Below are positions 29,614 to 41,001 of a DNA stretch of 64,000 bases, in pieces. The stretch is from the NCBI GenBank assembly GCA_009823395.1, contig CM020506.1, forward strand, positions 3,646,501 through 3,710,500. Direction: 5' to 3'. The stretch is from Thamnaconus septentrionalis (Eukaryota; Chordata; Actinopteri; Tetraodontiformes; Monacanthidae). The notes under the pieces were generated by a model. It was not told the DNA's origin. It saw only the letters and a program-made list of their open reading frames with translations, and did not search any database. A program made the translations under genes and the position numbers. Numbering within the stretch: position 1 is the first letter of the stretch; each line of letters starts with the position of its first letter.

Positions 29614-29796
29614 CCTGTCCCGTGTTGTCGTTGATGTTGTTGTTGTTTCTTTCGAGCGGAGGGCATGCACACTGGAGTCCCGCGTAAAAGTCGCTCTCAG
29701 TCCTTTTTTGTTGACTAATCCACGGTCGGGCGAGTCGCTTCTTCCCCCCACAGACGTTGTTGCTCCAGTGTGACGGTGTCGGTATCAGGGAGGCGC

Positions 29797-29805
29797 TCTT
29801 ATAAC
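29797..29805 (-). promoter_or_regulatory. tcf15: tcf15 TATA box
   Basis: On the minus strand TTATAAGAG lies about 185 bp upstream of the tcf15 ATG, with an E-box CAGCTG a few bases farther upstream. A transcription start around 29770 is inferred. Confidence 0.5.
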
Positions 29806-29970
29806 AGCCACAGTAGCAGCTGAGCTGAGAGCAAGAGGAGAGAGGGGTGGAGCACAACACACATATGGAGCCACCATCCTCCCCAAATGTCTTGGTCCTA
29901 AAATGTCTAACTTATCTGCCAAGGTTGCGGACACTTGGGGATCACCCTCACCAAATGACACACAGGCAGG

Positions 29971-29971
<1 letters not shown>

Positions 29972-30007
<36 letters not shown>
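29972..30007. repeat. Poly(T) run of 36
   Basis: An uninterrupted T36, which is A36 on the minus strand, about 170 bp upstream of the tcf15 TATA box. It may be the tail of a decayed retroposon or simple slippage. Confidence 0.9.
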
Positions 30008-30014
<7 letters not shown>

Positions 30015-33000
30015 ATGAGCGGGGAACAAAAAGAGGCAAACACTGGCAGGCATTATGCTCAAGTGTCAGGTTGACATTTGGAAAAGTTTGGCCTTGGTGG
30101 AAAAGTTCATCGAGTGGCTGGATGACAAAGTTTTTTGTTTTTTTTAGGAAAGGTCAGTTTTTGCGGAAAATTTCACTTCCTAATAATACCCTGTGTCTCC
30201 AGTCTGTTGGTGAAATCCCTAGAAAAGATAACTCCATCATTTTACTTCTCTGGCTTGCTCTGCTTTTCAGAAAATAGGTGCTAAAAGACACACACTGTAA
30301 ATAATCTCTTTGTGATGTCACCATGGGCAGTGATACCTGCCCCAGGTTGCCGAAAGCATTCCTCAGCCAGGTCTCTGTTCTGGCCTCTGAGGCCTCACAG
30401 CCACCTTGTTTTTGTCACTACTTTAACACTTTATGGTCCAACAGGCGTCGGTTTTTAGCAAGAAGTTAAGACTGAGTGTTTTGTTGGAGGCTGCAAACAG
30501 ATGGCTACATATGCTGAATTCTGAAGGTCTATCTGGGTAAAGTTAGTTGGATCATCGCTCTAGGATAGGACTCTCGTCTAGGATTAAGAGTAAAGATCTG
30601 AAACATCTGTGTAGTTTGGGCCCTTTGAATGGGGAACTGCATTTACTTTAATATTTTTGTGTTGGCTGAAGTGTTAATTAACTAAATGTCAGATTAAAAA
30701 AATAACATGAGTCTTTAATTTTGGCAACTATGGCTTTAAGCTCCAAGTATAGAACATAAAATTAGCCTAAAGGTTGTTTTTGGTTTTTTTTGGTTTTTTT
30801 CAGCAAGAGAAGAAGAACTCATGCAGCAGTGCATTGCCTTGTCTGAACATGGGCCTCCCTCGTGCAATAGCAGTGAGTCATTTGGAGCTGCCTCTTCACT
30901 GCAGCAGCAGCAGTAATCACATCACTGAGTGGACTGTGCACGCAGCCTCGCAGCCTGTGCTCTCACACACATGCGTGTTTAGTTGCCAAATGTTGCCCAA
31001 ATGTTGCCCAATTTGAAATATTTGACTTCTACTAACTCAAATGGTGAACACTGGGATAGACACCAACTTTGCAAGACAACAACTCTCAGTTATCTGAAGC
31101 CTCAGCATGCTGTGCACTGTCCTGATTGGCTAAACTGAGAAGAAATGTCTGATTCATCAATGACTCCCTTGTAAATCCTCCCTTGTGACCGATGAGAAAT
31201 AATAGTGTAATGCTCATCAAACCGTGTTTTCTCTGACACTCAACCCTTTTCCTATTAAAAACACTACGCCTGAGGTTTTCAGGATTCCACTCCCAGCATT
31301 TCCTCGCAGCACTCAGTGGTTTGTTTGGCAGCCTTAACAGTTTAACAGTGTCTTTCGTTTTGATGCAGCTGAATGCAGTTTCCGCAGCATATGAAGGTCT
31401 GACACGATGAGTTGTGCTTTGGCAAGGCTGTGTTCACCGTGAGGATAAAATCGGAGGCAGACTGGGAGGGTTTATGGTGAGGTATGGCTGAGGGTGTCAA
31501 GGGGTCTGTGGTGACTCGGAGCCTCGCAGACGTCTTGTGGAGGTCAGCACTTTGGAATTTCCTTCCCAGCAGTCTGCACCAGTTGTGCCAGTGAAGCCAA
31601 AGTGTCCCCACGCTTTGGTGTCACGACGACTGAAAGGTCACACAATTTGTTTTAATTGAACATTTATTCAGTGATATATTAATAAGTAGCTGAGGCAGTA
31701 ACTAAATCTTAGTTTTAGCTACCTGCTAGCAATGATGCTTCAAGCTTTTTGTTTTTCTTCCACATACTTGTACAGAAAAAATGTCAGAGGGCTGAAGTAT
31801 AACCTGGTGGTTGGGTGTCGTCACTAACCTGGAAGAGGCATCAGCGATAGATACGTCCCCTTTGTGACATCACACAGAGATGATTTGTGGAGCAAGGCAA
31901 TAAACTCACAGAATACTGCGAGAAAAGAAACACTGGTTAAGTGAATTTTGCTTCATTTGGGGCCTCTAAATGTTTGAAATTGGTCAATTGGCCTTTAAGA
32001 AAACACAATCAACTCTGTCAAAGCCGGTGTGATTGTTTCACGGTGACACCTCAGTTGGAGCTGATTGCAGCAGAGACAGAAAAAAGCGCAGTTGTGGGTG
32101 CAAAATGTTTATGCTGGTTTACAGTGGAGGCAGTGAACTGGCTTCATTCGCGGTATAAGTGCACTGGAATAAACAGAGCAACTGAAGAAACACAGCATGG
32201 ACAGAGCTGACAGTGATATTTTTAAATTATTCAACGCGATCTCTGCTGTGATTATTGCGCCAAGCGGCCGTGGACAATGTGTAGGTGCAACTCGTGTCCT
32301 CGGAGGGCCGATGTGTTCGGTGGCCCCGACAGTTGCCCCATTTCAGTTTGTCTAATGGGTTAAGTGCTGCGGGTAAATAAACACTCAGCAGATGCTGGAG
32401 GTGATCAGGCCTGAACTTTCTCCGCGTGGAGCAGCCAAATGGCTTCCAGATTGACCGGCGCTGCTGGAAGGGGAGGGGCCCGGCCGTGCTGCGGCCACGG
32501 TGTCATCAAAGGGTGTGTTTTTACAAACACAACCCCTCGACACATCAAACCGGGCCGCCGTCGGCCCCTGGACCCCGGCTCAGCTGCACCAACAACGGCG
32601 ACCTGTGCCGAACCTGGTTCCACTCATAAAGCGGGGCACCACGGTGGTTTAGCACGCAACACGACCCCGCTGGCCCACCCCCACCCCCGCCCCCCTCCAA
32701 CACCACCCTCCCACCCTCCTCGACACAGTTTGGAACCGTAAATACTCGGGGCCCACACCACACACCCCCTCCACCCCCCCAGATCCGCCAAACCCTCCTT
32801 TTAGCCCCTGCACCAACCCAAAGGAATGCCATTAAATGCCTGTTGAGGTGGTCGGGGCGTTAATGAAGTGTGCGAGGTGGGAGGGTCGCTGGTCAGGGCC
32901 GATGAGGGAGCGCTGTGTGTTGGGAAGTAGGTATTGTGAAATGACAAATACATGTTTGTTTCTGCATATTTTCCTCATTAAAAAAAAAACAATAAAGCTC

Positions 33001-34470
33001 TGTCACGACTGGCAAAAGTAGTGCCAATTCTTAATAGAATTGTTTTTTTCTCGCTCTGACATGCTGTGTACAGTAACATTAAATATCAGACTGAAAGGTT
33101 GATGCAGGATTTGGTATTGATAAGAACACATGGGCAAGACATGCTAAGGCATGCTAACAAATGCATGTGACATCGCTCGAGGTAAACATGTTGCTACTCC
33201 CCTCTGCAGCAACTCGTTAGTCTCCTTGTACCAGCTAATAGTACGTAAGGAACACTTTCATGTCGTGGGTTCATCTTCGTTTCATCCTTTACTATGTGTG
33301 TGCATTACTGACACACTCGCTCCTCTAAAGTACCTTAGCCTCCACATTTTTATGGCAGTGACTGCAGGTTGTGGCGTCACCGAGGGGCTCAGCACACCAA
33401 CACAAACTCAACACCAACAGCTTGAAGTTAAAGGTGCAAAATCTCCGGAAGCTTCCTTTAACATCTAGCAATAGAATGAAAAACAGATCATTTCCAATCA
33501 TCCAACGTTTTTACGCCTATAGGCAATATGCCATTGTAACAAATGCTTTGAATAATGATTCATATACAATTTGCAAAGATAATTCTTTTGCAGAATCGTC
33601 TCTAGTTTTCGACTTGAGTGTTCACTTTTGATATCTGACCTCCATAATAACGCACCCGGCGAGGCGCTGCTTAATTTGAACCACACGTGACGAGCGGCGG
33701 AAAATAAGCAGATCCCTTCCCTCACTACAAGCCACGCCAGAAAAAGTCAAGACGGTGCACGTTTTCGGAAACGCATGCAGAGAGCGCACTGCCCCTCTCG
33801 CACACACTCAGCGTGGAGACGGCGAGCGGAGGAGCGGAGGAGCGGAGGAGCGCTGCTCGTCTGCTGGGAAAAGCTGCACTCAGATAACTTGACTCATCGG
33901 AAACAGCTGCACTGGAGAGAAAAGTGTCTCCTCCTAACAGCCAGCTGCACGCTGCTGCAGCCATAACTTATCCCTGCGTGCGTGTGTGTGTGTGTGTGTG
34001 TGTGTTTACAGAAACTATATGTCTAATGCAGTTTTTTTCTTTTCCTGGAACAACTATCTTCTGCTGACAACTTTCTTTTTTTTAACCTGTTGTGACCAGT
34101 TTTACTTTAAATTGAAAAAATAAAATAAGGACCTATGTGAATGTGTGATTTAAAGTCACAAAGGCATCTGAATAGAAAATGTGACTTCAATATAATTTCA
34201 TGTGTGGTTTTCTGTCTGAAATCTAAAATGAATTTTCTGATTTTGTTAAAAATCGATGAAATAATAAATCTGATTATTTAACAATCTTTTTAAATGCACC
34301 ACTTTTGGGATTGACGCAAAATTCTGTCTCCAGTGTAAGTCAATTAAAAAAGTTATGCCTCTAAATGACAGTGAAACAAAAACTAAAGAAGTAGATATGT
34401 TTAAAAAGATCAGATACAAAAGATTACTTTTTAAAATTTTCCTCAATGAAATTTTTACAGTCGCAGTGAC

Positions 34471-34473
<3 letters not shown>

Positions 34474-34514
<41 letters not shown>

Positions 34515-34527
34515 CATTATTATTATA
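34474..34527. repeat. (TTA)n microsatellite
   Basis: About 18 copies of TTA/ATT with one interruption near 34515. Confidence 0.9.
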
Positions 34528-35443
34528 GAGTCCTTATTGTCTGTCTCGCAGTCACTCCCAGTCGTCCCTGTGATCCGTCTTCTCTGGTAAATAAGTAAAG
34601 AGCAGGTGTTTGTCACACAGGCGAAGGCGACGCTACTGTAAACTCTCCTCCTCCCCGAGTTCAGCGGCAACTGTGTTTTCTTTCATTTAACCCTCGCCGT
34701 GACCTCAGATAAGCCTCGACCCCGGTGCGGTCCCACCGGCCTTCGTTCTCGACCTTCTCCTGCTCTTGTTCCACCCAAAAACACTCATCGTCTTTCAGGG
34801 GTCCCCCACGACAGGCTGAGCACTGGGGACAGGTGGGATGGTGTGTCGGTCAGAACACAGTCTCCACTCGCTTACGGTGACTCAACTTCATTCATTTTTC
34901 ATTTAAGGCTGCCAAGATGAGTGTTTGCCTGCTTTTTTTTGTGTGTTTTGTTTTTAAAAAATTAAATGACTTTCAAAGATTGCTCCCAAACTGCCAATAT
35001 AAAACTGTCAACATCATCGGAGCAAATCATGTTATCATGTTCCACCCAAGAGCAGCTGAAGGTAACATCCGAGCTAAAATAAACACTCTTTATGAGCCCA
35101 AATAGCCCAAAGAGGCAGGTGTTCCCTGATCCTGGGGCTGATGAACCAGTCCGTCATCATCTCCCCGAGGACTCGCACGGCCCACCCTCCTCCCAGTAGA
35201 TGCATTGCAGGAAGTCAACTCACACGCAATGATTCTTCTGGAGGAGCCCGCCGCTGCCTTTAATGTGCACCGGGCCGGGCTGGACGTCCCTCCGGCTCAC
35301 GTCTGTCGGCTTCCTCCACAGTCACCTGGGACCCGACGGGGGGGGTCAGGAGAGTTTATCGCAGTGGAGAAATCTACAAGTTGGCCGTAAAACCTTGTCT
35401 GACACGATGTAAGGGACGCGGCTCGCCGCCTGATAAGGGAGGC

Positions 35444-35600
35444 TATAAAAAGACTCATCCGTTTGGCCCCAAGTCGCCGCGCTCGCTGCGGACGCGGCGG
35501 ATCACATCCTCCACGCTGATTGGTGAGCGGTGCCGACCTTCTCCCTTTTGTCTGCAGCCCAACGTCAGCATCCGCAGACATGTACGGGGAGAGCAGGATG
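35444..35600 (+). promoter_or_regulatory. Candidate TATA promoter of unknown transcript
   Basis: GGCTATAAAAAGAC at about 35441-35454 is preceded by a GATA motif (CTGATAAGG). It is followed by CpG-rich DNA, a TTTTGTCTGCAG acceptor-like site near 35556, and an ATG at 35580 with only a 16-codon frame. No protein family is recognised. It may be the promoter of a non-coding RNA, an enhancer, or chance. Confidence 0.25.
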
Positions 35601-37336
35601 GTGCTATTCTTCTCAGAGTCTGGGGCCTGAAACCCAATTTGTTCCGATGGTCACTTATTGGTGATTGGATTGAATTCTTTCAAACTGAGAGATCAAATTG
35701 AAAAATTGAAAAAAAACAAAAACGTGTCCAATTAATTATTTATGTGGAAATATGGACTACCCTCATTTAATTTTATTAAAGAATAATGACAAATTCTATT
35801 ACATATATCTATATCTATTTATAGATATAGACATATATTGATATTGATATATATAGCATTTCATATAATTTCAATACCCACTTCTTCCTGAACTTTTGTG
35901 TGGTTCTGCTGGAGCCTATCCTAGCTGTCAAAGGTATGTATATTTATTCTACAGATATAGGCATATAAACACACACACACATAAATCTTTAAGAGTTGTT
36001 ACCTGCCTGACAGTTTGCGGCTTATTTTTTGTCACAACAGCAAAATGAGCAAATGTAAACAGCCAGCACGCAGACACATGAATATTGTTTGTTTTGCTGG
36101 TGGCCCCTCGCTCTGAATTTAGCCACATCCAGTCTCCGGTCTCTTTAGTGACATACTTGTTCTCCCAGGGGAGCTTGGTGGCCGGGGTTCCACCACCAAC
36201 TCAGCCCTGTCTGGTCTGGACCAGTGCCGCAGTTCTCATGACACCTGACCCAGATCACATCCTGTGGTCAGGCCGCAGTGCAGCGCTGCGCCGTGATGCG
36301 CTAGTTGATGATATCCCAACATGGCAGGTTGCGAAGACGGAGGGACGCGAGCCTGCTGCTGCTGCTGCTGACACAGTTTGGTGGAGTTTTAACTGGCTAA
36401 TACAGCCGTTTTCAGCAAGACTTACCATGTGTCAAGGGCGACGTGCTCCGTCATGGGAGGTTAACGCTCGTGAATGTGAGGGTGCCCTCTGCTGGACAGG
36501 GAAAGAACTGCATTGATGGAAAATTCGATATGACTGGTCGTTGAACAATGTAATCATGGAATATCGCAGGTTGTCTTCCAACCTATTTAGACTTGTTTTG
36601 CAATAAAAGTTGTTGCGGAATAGGAAAACTATTCACACTCTATACATTTCCCAAAATGAATATGGTTTATGTCTAATTAAATTATAGAAAGGAACAGTTC
36701 AGAACATTTCTGGCTTGCTAACAAAATTTGCTGTCCATTGAAGTCAATCAATTAATGGCTGCTTAATTCTATGAAACAACAGTCATGGTTTATTTCCAGT
36801 AAGTTTTATTGTCATCACCAAATTGATCAGACAGAGAAATGGTGTGTTCCAACATATTTTGGCTTTTGTTTTAAACAAATCCAAGATTGACCAATATTTC
36901 TAATAAAACAATGTCAAATTCACGATCCATCAACAAAAAGAAATCAATAAATAATCTTTAAAATTTGGCAAATAAATAGTTAAATAAATTAATAAATACA
37001 CAATCATCATCAATATTATTATTAATATTATTATTATCACAAAGAATAAGAAATGTTTGAGGTAAATTAGGATTTAGCTGGCATATAAAATAACACTGTA
37101 AATTATTGCAATTTAATTTATAAAAAGAAGAATATAAAATACTTTACATTTGTGATCAACACTGAGATTTTTTTTTTTTTTTTACATAATTCCTGAAAAG
37201 GTCAAAGTGAGATTATTGCTCATCAAAAGGCGGTGGGGGGATTATGATGCATGCACGGCAGCGGCCTGAGTGAAGTGAAGCGCCAAGTTTCTTTTGTTTT
37301 CCCTCTGACTTTGTTGTTCCCAACCCCATAAAAACG

Positions 37337-38623
37337 TCAGTCAATCAAAAGAAGAAAAACGAGCTTCCTCAGTCGTCGGAGCTGCACTCGTCCTCGTTGG
37401 GGCCCCTTGAAGCAGGCCGACTCGTAGTGCTTGTTCAGGTAGGACTTGAGCGCGAAGCTCTTGTGGCAGCGCTCGCACGAGTGGTGCTTGAAGGCCGAGT
37501 GTGTCTGCATGTGGGCGCGCAGGTTGGAGCGGTCAGCGAAGGCCTTGCCGCAGTGGGCGCAGGCGAAGGGCTTCTCGCCCGTGTGCGACCTCATGTGGCC
37601 CTGCAGCAGCCACGGCCGGCTGAAGGCCTTGCCGCACACCTCGCACTCGTGCTTGAGGTCGTGGGTCAGCATGTGCATGGCCAGCGCCGGCATGGACACG
37701 TACACTTTGTGGCAGGTGGGGCACTTGCGGGCCTGCTGGCTGTCCAGGCTGCGGTGGGTCTGCTTGTGTCGGCTCAGGTTGGACGAGGTGGCGTAGGACT
37801 TGCCGCACTCGGAGCAGGCGTGGCGGCCCCGCGGCTTCCCCTCGTCGGGGCTGCAGTCGGCCGAGCCCGCCCCGAGCCGCTGCCACCGCTGCTGCTGTCC
37901 GACTGGCTGCTCGCTTTGCGGGGCGCGCTGCTGCTGCCGCAACCGGCGGCGGCGGCAGGAGCTGGAGCGTCCGTCCGAGTGCAGGAAAGCGTCGATGGCG
38001 CACGTTTCCAGGTCGCCGCTGGCGTCCGACTCGACGGCAGCGCTGGAAGCCGGGCTGTCCGGGTCCTCCGTGTCGTGGTCGGAGAACTCCTCGCCCGCAC
38101 TGCCGCCTGGGGAGCACAGGGGCCCCGCGGAGAGCCCGGTTGGCTCATGGCTGGACTCCTTTGTGCTCTGCAACACCGATGGGATGATGTAATCCTGAAT
38201 GTAGCCTGGAGGAGAGGCGGGGGGTGAAAAACATACATTCGTTGGAGTAGATTTTCATCTTATCAATGGATGGAACATCTTAATAACCTCTGAAGGAAAG
38301 TGCTCTCCGGGCCCAAACGTCCAATCAATACGGAACCTACGCAGGAAGCTATTTGTAAGTGCCAGGTTCAGCAAGCTTTTGGGGATGAAATATTAATGAG
38401 TGCCGAGTTCTGCCCCAATCAATATATCCGATGGCTCCAACAAGTGCCCTCGGAAGAAGGAGGGAGGAAGGAAAAAAAAAAGAAAAAAAAGAAGAGAAAG
38501 CGGCTGAGTCGCAGTCAAACACAATGTGCTGACTCTGGCGCCGGACGAACACACAGCGATAGTTTGGCTCCGGATCGATCCACCTGTCGCTGCCTCGCCG
38601 CAGCACAAACAGCAGAGCCCTCC

Positions 38624-38658
<35 letters not shown>

Positions 38659-38866
38659 ACCAAAGCGGTGAAATCCCCTCAATCACTAAATCATTTTAAT
38701 CAGATCATTCCCCATCTGTGCTGTTTTTTCTCTTTTTTTTTCTCTCTCTCTCTCGTTCATGAGCGTAGTGGGAGGAAGGTTGAGTGACAGGTGGGGCGAC
38801 TGCGATTTGGCAAAAGGGGGGGCGGGGGGGTAAAAAGAGGGAGGGGGTCCCGGGGTGTGTGTCTGT

Positions 38867-38898
<32 letters not shown>

Positions 38899-39265
38899 AG
38901 GTTGGGGGGCAGGGGGGCGGTGTCTGATCTTGACAGCAGTCAATGGTATATTGAGCCCATTCACCCTCCCCGCACTCATACACACACACACACACTCACA
39001 CACACTCACACACGCGCGCTCGCGGTGCCGCACAAAGGGAAGCAGACAGCTGGCATCCTAAATCTGGGGGACAAACGATTCAAGTCGAACACAAGATGTG
39101 TGATGCTGCTGCCGGTGGGTGGGTGGGAGGCTCAAAGCCGCACATTTCTCTGGATGTTTTCAGAGCCCACACACACACACACACACACACACACGGACCA
39201 GCACACACACACGCATAGCATATTGTCTTGGAAAAAAAAAAGCCGTGGATGATGAAAACCCCACA

Positions 39266-39313
<48 letters not shown>

Positions 39314-40014
39314 GCCGCCGCCGAGCCGCCGATCACGTTGCACTTTATTGAATTACCTGCAGCACTCTGTGTTTTCCAGTCAATACCCCCCCCCCCCACT
39401 TCCCTAACCCCCCCGCTCTCCCCCCCTCCTCTAAGAACCCTGTTCCATCACCTCCGCCGCCGCTCCTCGTATGGATTGTGTTGCTGCAATCCTACCCCCC
39501 GTGGCTTTCTGACATCCTGCAGGATCGGATGGGGGAGAGATGGAGAGATGATGGACGACGGCGGTGGCGGAGGTGGTGTCGGGGGGTGGGGGGGGGGGGT
39601 GTGCAGTGGGGGTTGGTGGACGGATGGATGATGATAAGAGGAGAGACTCAAGGACGACCGCACCGTCTAAGGACAACACGCTCCCATGTGGCTATCTGCT
39701 TTCTGCTCTCTGCTTCCCGTTGGATCTGACAAAGGCTTGCGTCAGACCGACGTGCACGTGCACGTTTGTGTGTGTGTGTGTGAGCGGTGGTGGTGGTGGT
39801 GGGTGGGGGGGTACATGTATATCTCATCATTCATGTACACAATAGTATTAAAGCCAAACGCTGCTGCTGCTGCAGCTGTAGCTGTAGCTGCTGTAGCTGC
39901 TGCTGATGATGCTGTGATCTGGTTTGGAGTATTAAGCAGATTGAGCCGGCGTGACCTGAATACTATTTAGCATCCTGCGAGTTGGAAAACAAAAGTCCTG
40001 ATGGAATACGCATG

Positions 40015-40050
<36 letters not shown>

Positions 40051-40401
40051 TTGGCGGGGGGGTGCTGAGAAGGATTTTCAAGGGGGTCATCATCCGGGAG
40101 CGATTAGGGTTCAGCGACACAACAGCAAAAGGCTTTTGTTATTGCGAAGGCTGCCGACCGACCGACCGGCCGGATGATGGACGGATGGACGTACGGAAGA
40201 GCAGAGACGGCGAGTCTGCAAGCGCACGTGCAGAAAGTTTAGAAAGGACGTGGACTCACCGTTCTCACTCAGACGCACGGCCAGGTTGGTGGCCGACTCT
40301 GCGATGGCATGTGTCACCGAGCGCGGGTCGTCCCAGTGCTGCTGGTACTGGTGGTAGACGTCATGAACCTTCGGCTGCTTCACCAGGAAGGATCGCGGCA
40401 T
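37337..40401 (-). CDS. Scratch-family SNAG / C2H2 zinc-finger repressor, two exons
   Basis: Exon 1 is 40401-40260 and exon 2 is 38205-37337 (stop 37339-37337), phase-1 intron (AACG|GTGAGT, CTCCAG|GC), 336 residues. It starts with the SNAG repression motif MPRSFLVK, which recruits LSD1/CoREST. After an acidic and Ser-rich middle ([27 protein letters not shown]) come five zinc fingers: four C2H2 starting near 178 ([17 protein letters not shown]), 209 ([17 protein letters not shown]), about 236 ([17 protein letters not shown]) and about 264 ([17 protein letters not shown]), and a final C2HC ([22 protein letters not shown]). These binding E-box-type fingers and the RSLDSQ linker identify Scratch rather than Snail. 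Synteny with tcf15 and csnk2a1 suggests scrt2, but the N-terminus after SNAG differs from mammalian SCRT1/2 as I recall them, so a scrt3-type paralogue is possible and no symbol is given. The last 21 residues probably reflect a frameshift. Confidence 0.9.
38206..40259. repeat. Microsatellite-dense intron of the Scratch gene
   Basis: The intron contains at least seven simple repeats: (GT)n 38625-38656; (GT)n about 38856-38900; (CA)n about 38980-39014; (CA)n about 39169-39194; (GTCT)n 39266-39314; a GCTGCT/GCTGTA array about 39859-39915; and (GT)n about 40017-40049. There is also a poly(C) run near 39390. No other gene feature was seen in it. Confidence 0.85.
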
Positions 40402-40416
40402 GTTTGGGTTCTCTTA

Positions 40417-40447
<31 letters not shown>

Positions 40448-40728
40448 TTGGATGAAATTCGAAAAATGATGCTAGATTGTCCTATAAAAAAGAAAAAAAA
40501 CAAATAAAATACAAAAAAAAAGAGTCACTCAAGGTTTCCCTGGATGGCCTTTTGTTGTAACAGGCCAAGAGAGGTAGATTAAAAAAAGAGAAGAGAAGAG
40601 CTGCAAAAGTCCCGTCCCGTGGATGTTTTAGAGCCAGAGGGGGAAGATGAAGTGTAGCGAAAGTGCAGTACAGAGAGAGACGGAGAGAGAGGGGACAGGG
40701 AGGATGGAGAGGAGGGAGAGGCAGAGGC

Positions 40729-40759
<31 letters not shown>

Positions 40760-40810
40760 CAGCAAGAGCGAGAGAGACGGCTGGACTAGCTGAGCTCAGC
40801 ACTACTGCAG

Positions 40811-40819
40811 CCTTTTATA
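40811..40819 (-). promoter_or_regulatory. TATA box of the Scratch gene
   Basis: TATAAAAGG on the minus strand, about 410 bp upstream of the ATG. The presumed 5' UTR between them contains a (GA)n stretch (about 40734-40760) and an AT-rich (TA)n tract (40415-40438) directly before the start codon. Confidence 0.55.
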
Positions 40820-40963
40820 TGTGGGGCACGAGCCCCCAAAGATCAGGTGGTGCTTTGGAAGAGGGAGCTGCTTAGCATTAATCCATCAAACATCCCCGGG
40901 GACACACATCAAATTACCACGAGCCGTCTGTGCTTCTCCCCACGCGCACGCACGCACACACGC

Positions 40964-41001
40964 ACTTGCGCGTGTACACACACACACACACACACACACA
41001 C
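40964..41001. repeat. (CA)n microsatellite
   Basis: CA dinucleotide run with flanking CACG-rich sequence upstream of the Scratch promoter. Neighbouring CCTCCTCCT tracts (about 41025-41105) explain the proline/serine-rich open frames here. Confidence 0.9.

Larger units (their letters stand above)
30010..36700. other. Intergenic region between tcf15 and the Scratch gene
   Basis: No exon of a known gene is identified. Contents noted: a GC-rich block at 32400-32840; a GAGCGGAG-type short repeat at 33818-33855; (GT)n near 33978-34005; (TTA)n at 34474-34527; a TATA-containing GC-rich block at 35400-35600; AT-rich palindromic sequence near 35800-35860; and a fragment GGAGCCTATCCTAGCTGTCA at about 35910-35930 resembling a widespread teleost retroelement 3' motif. 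The 143-residue plus-strand frame at 36085-36516 has no recognisable domains. Confidence 0.45.

Noticed and set aside
29077..29634. 185-residue plus-strand frame opposite tcf15
   Set aside because: Antisense shadow of the tcf15 first exon.
36085..36516. 143-residue plus-strand frame
   Set aside because: Longest unassigned frame between tcf15 and the Scratch gene, but no homology is recognised. It has no splice or promoter context and an alanine run from a GCT repeat.
37397..38227. 276-residue plus-strand frame opposite the zinc fingers
   Set aside because: Shadow of the Scratch coding exon on the other strand, kept open by its high GC content.
39266..39314. Regular short repeats considered as a CRISPR array
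   Set aside because: Pure GTCT tetranucleotide repeat without spacers in a vertebrate genome.
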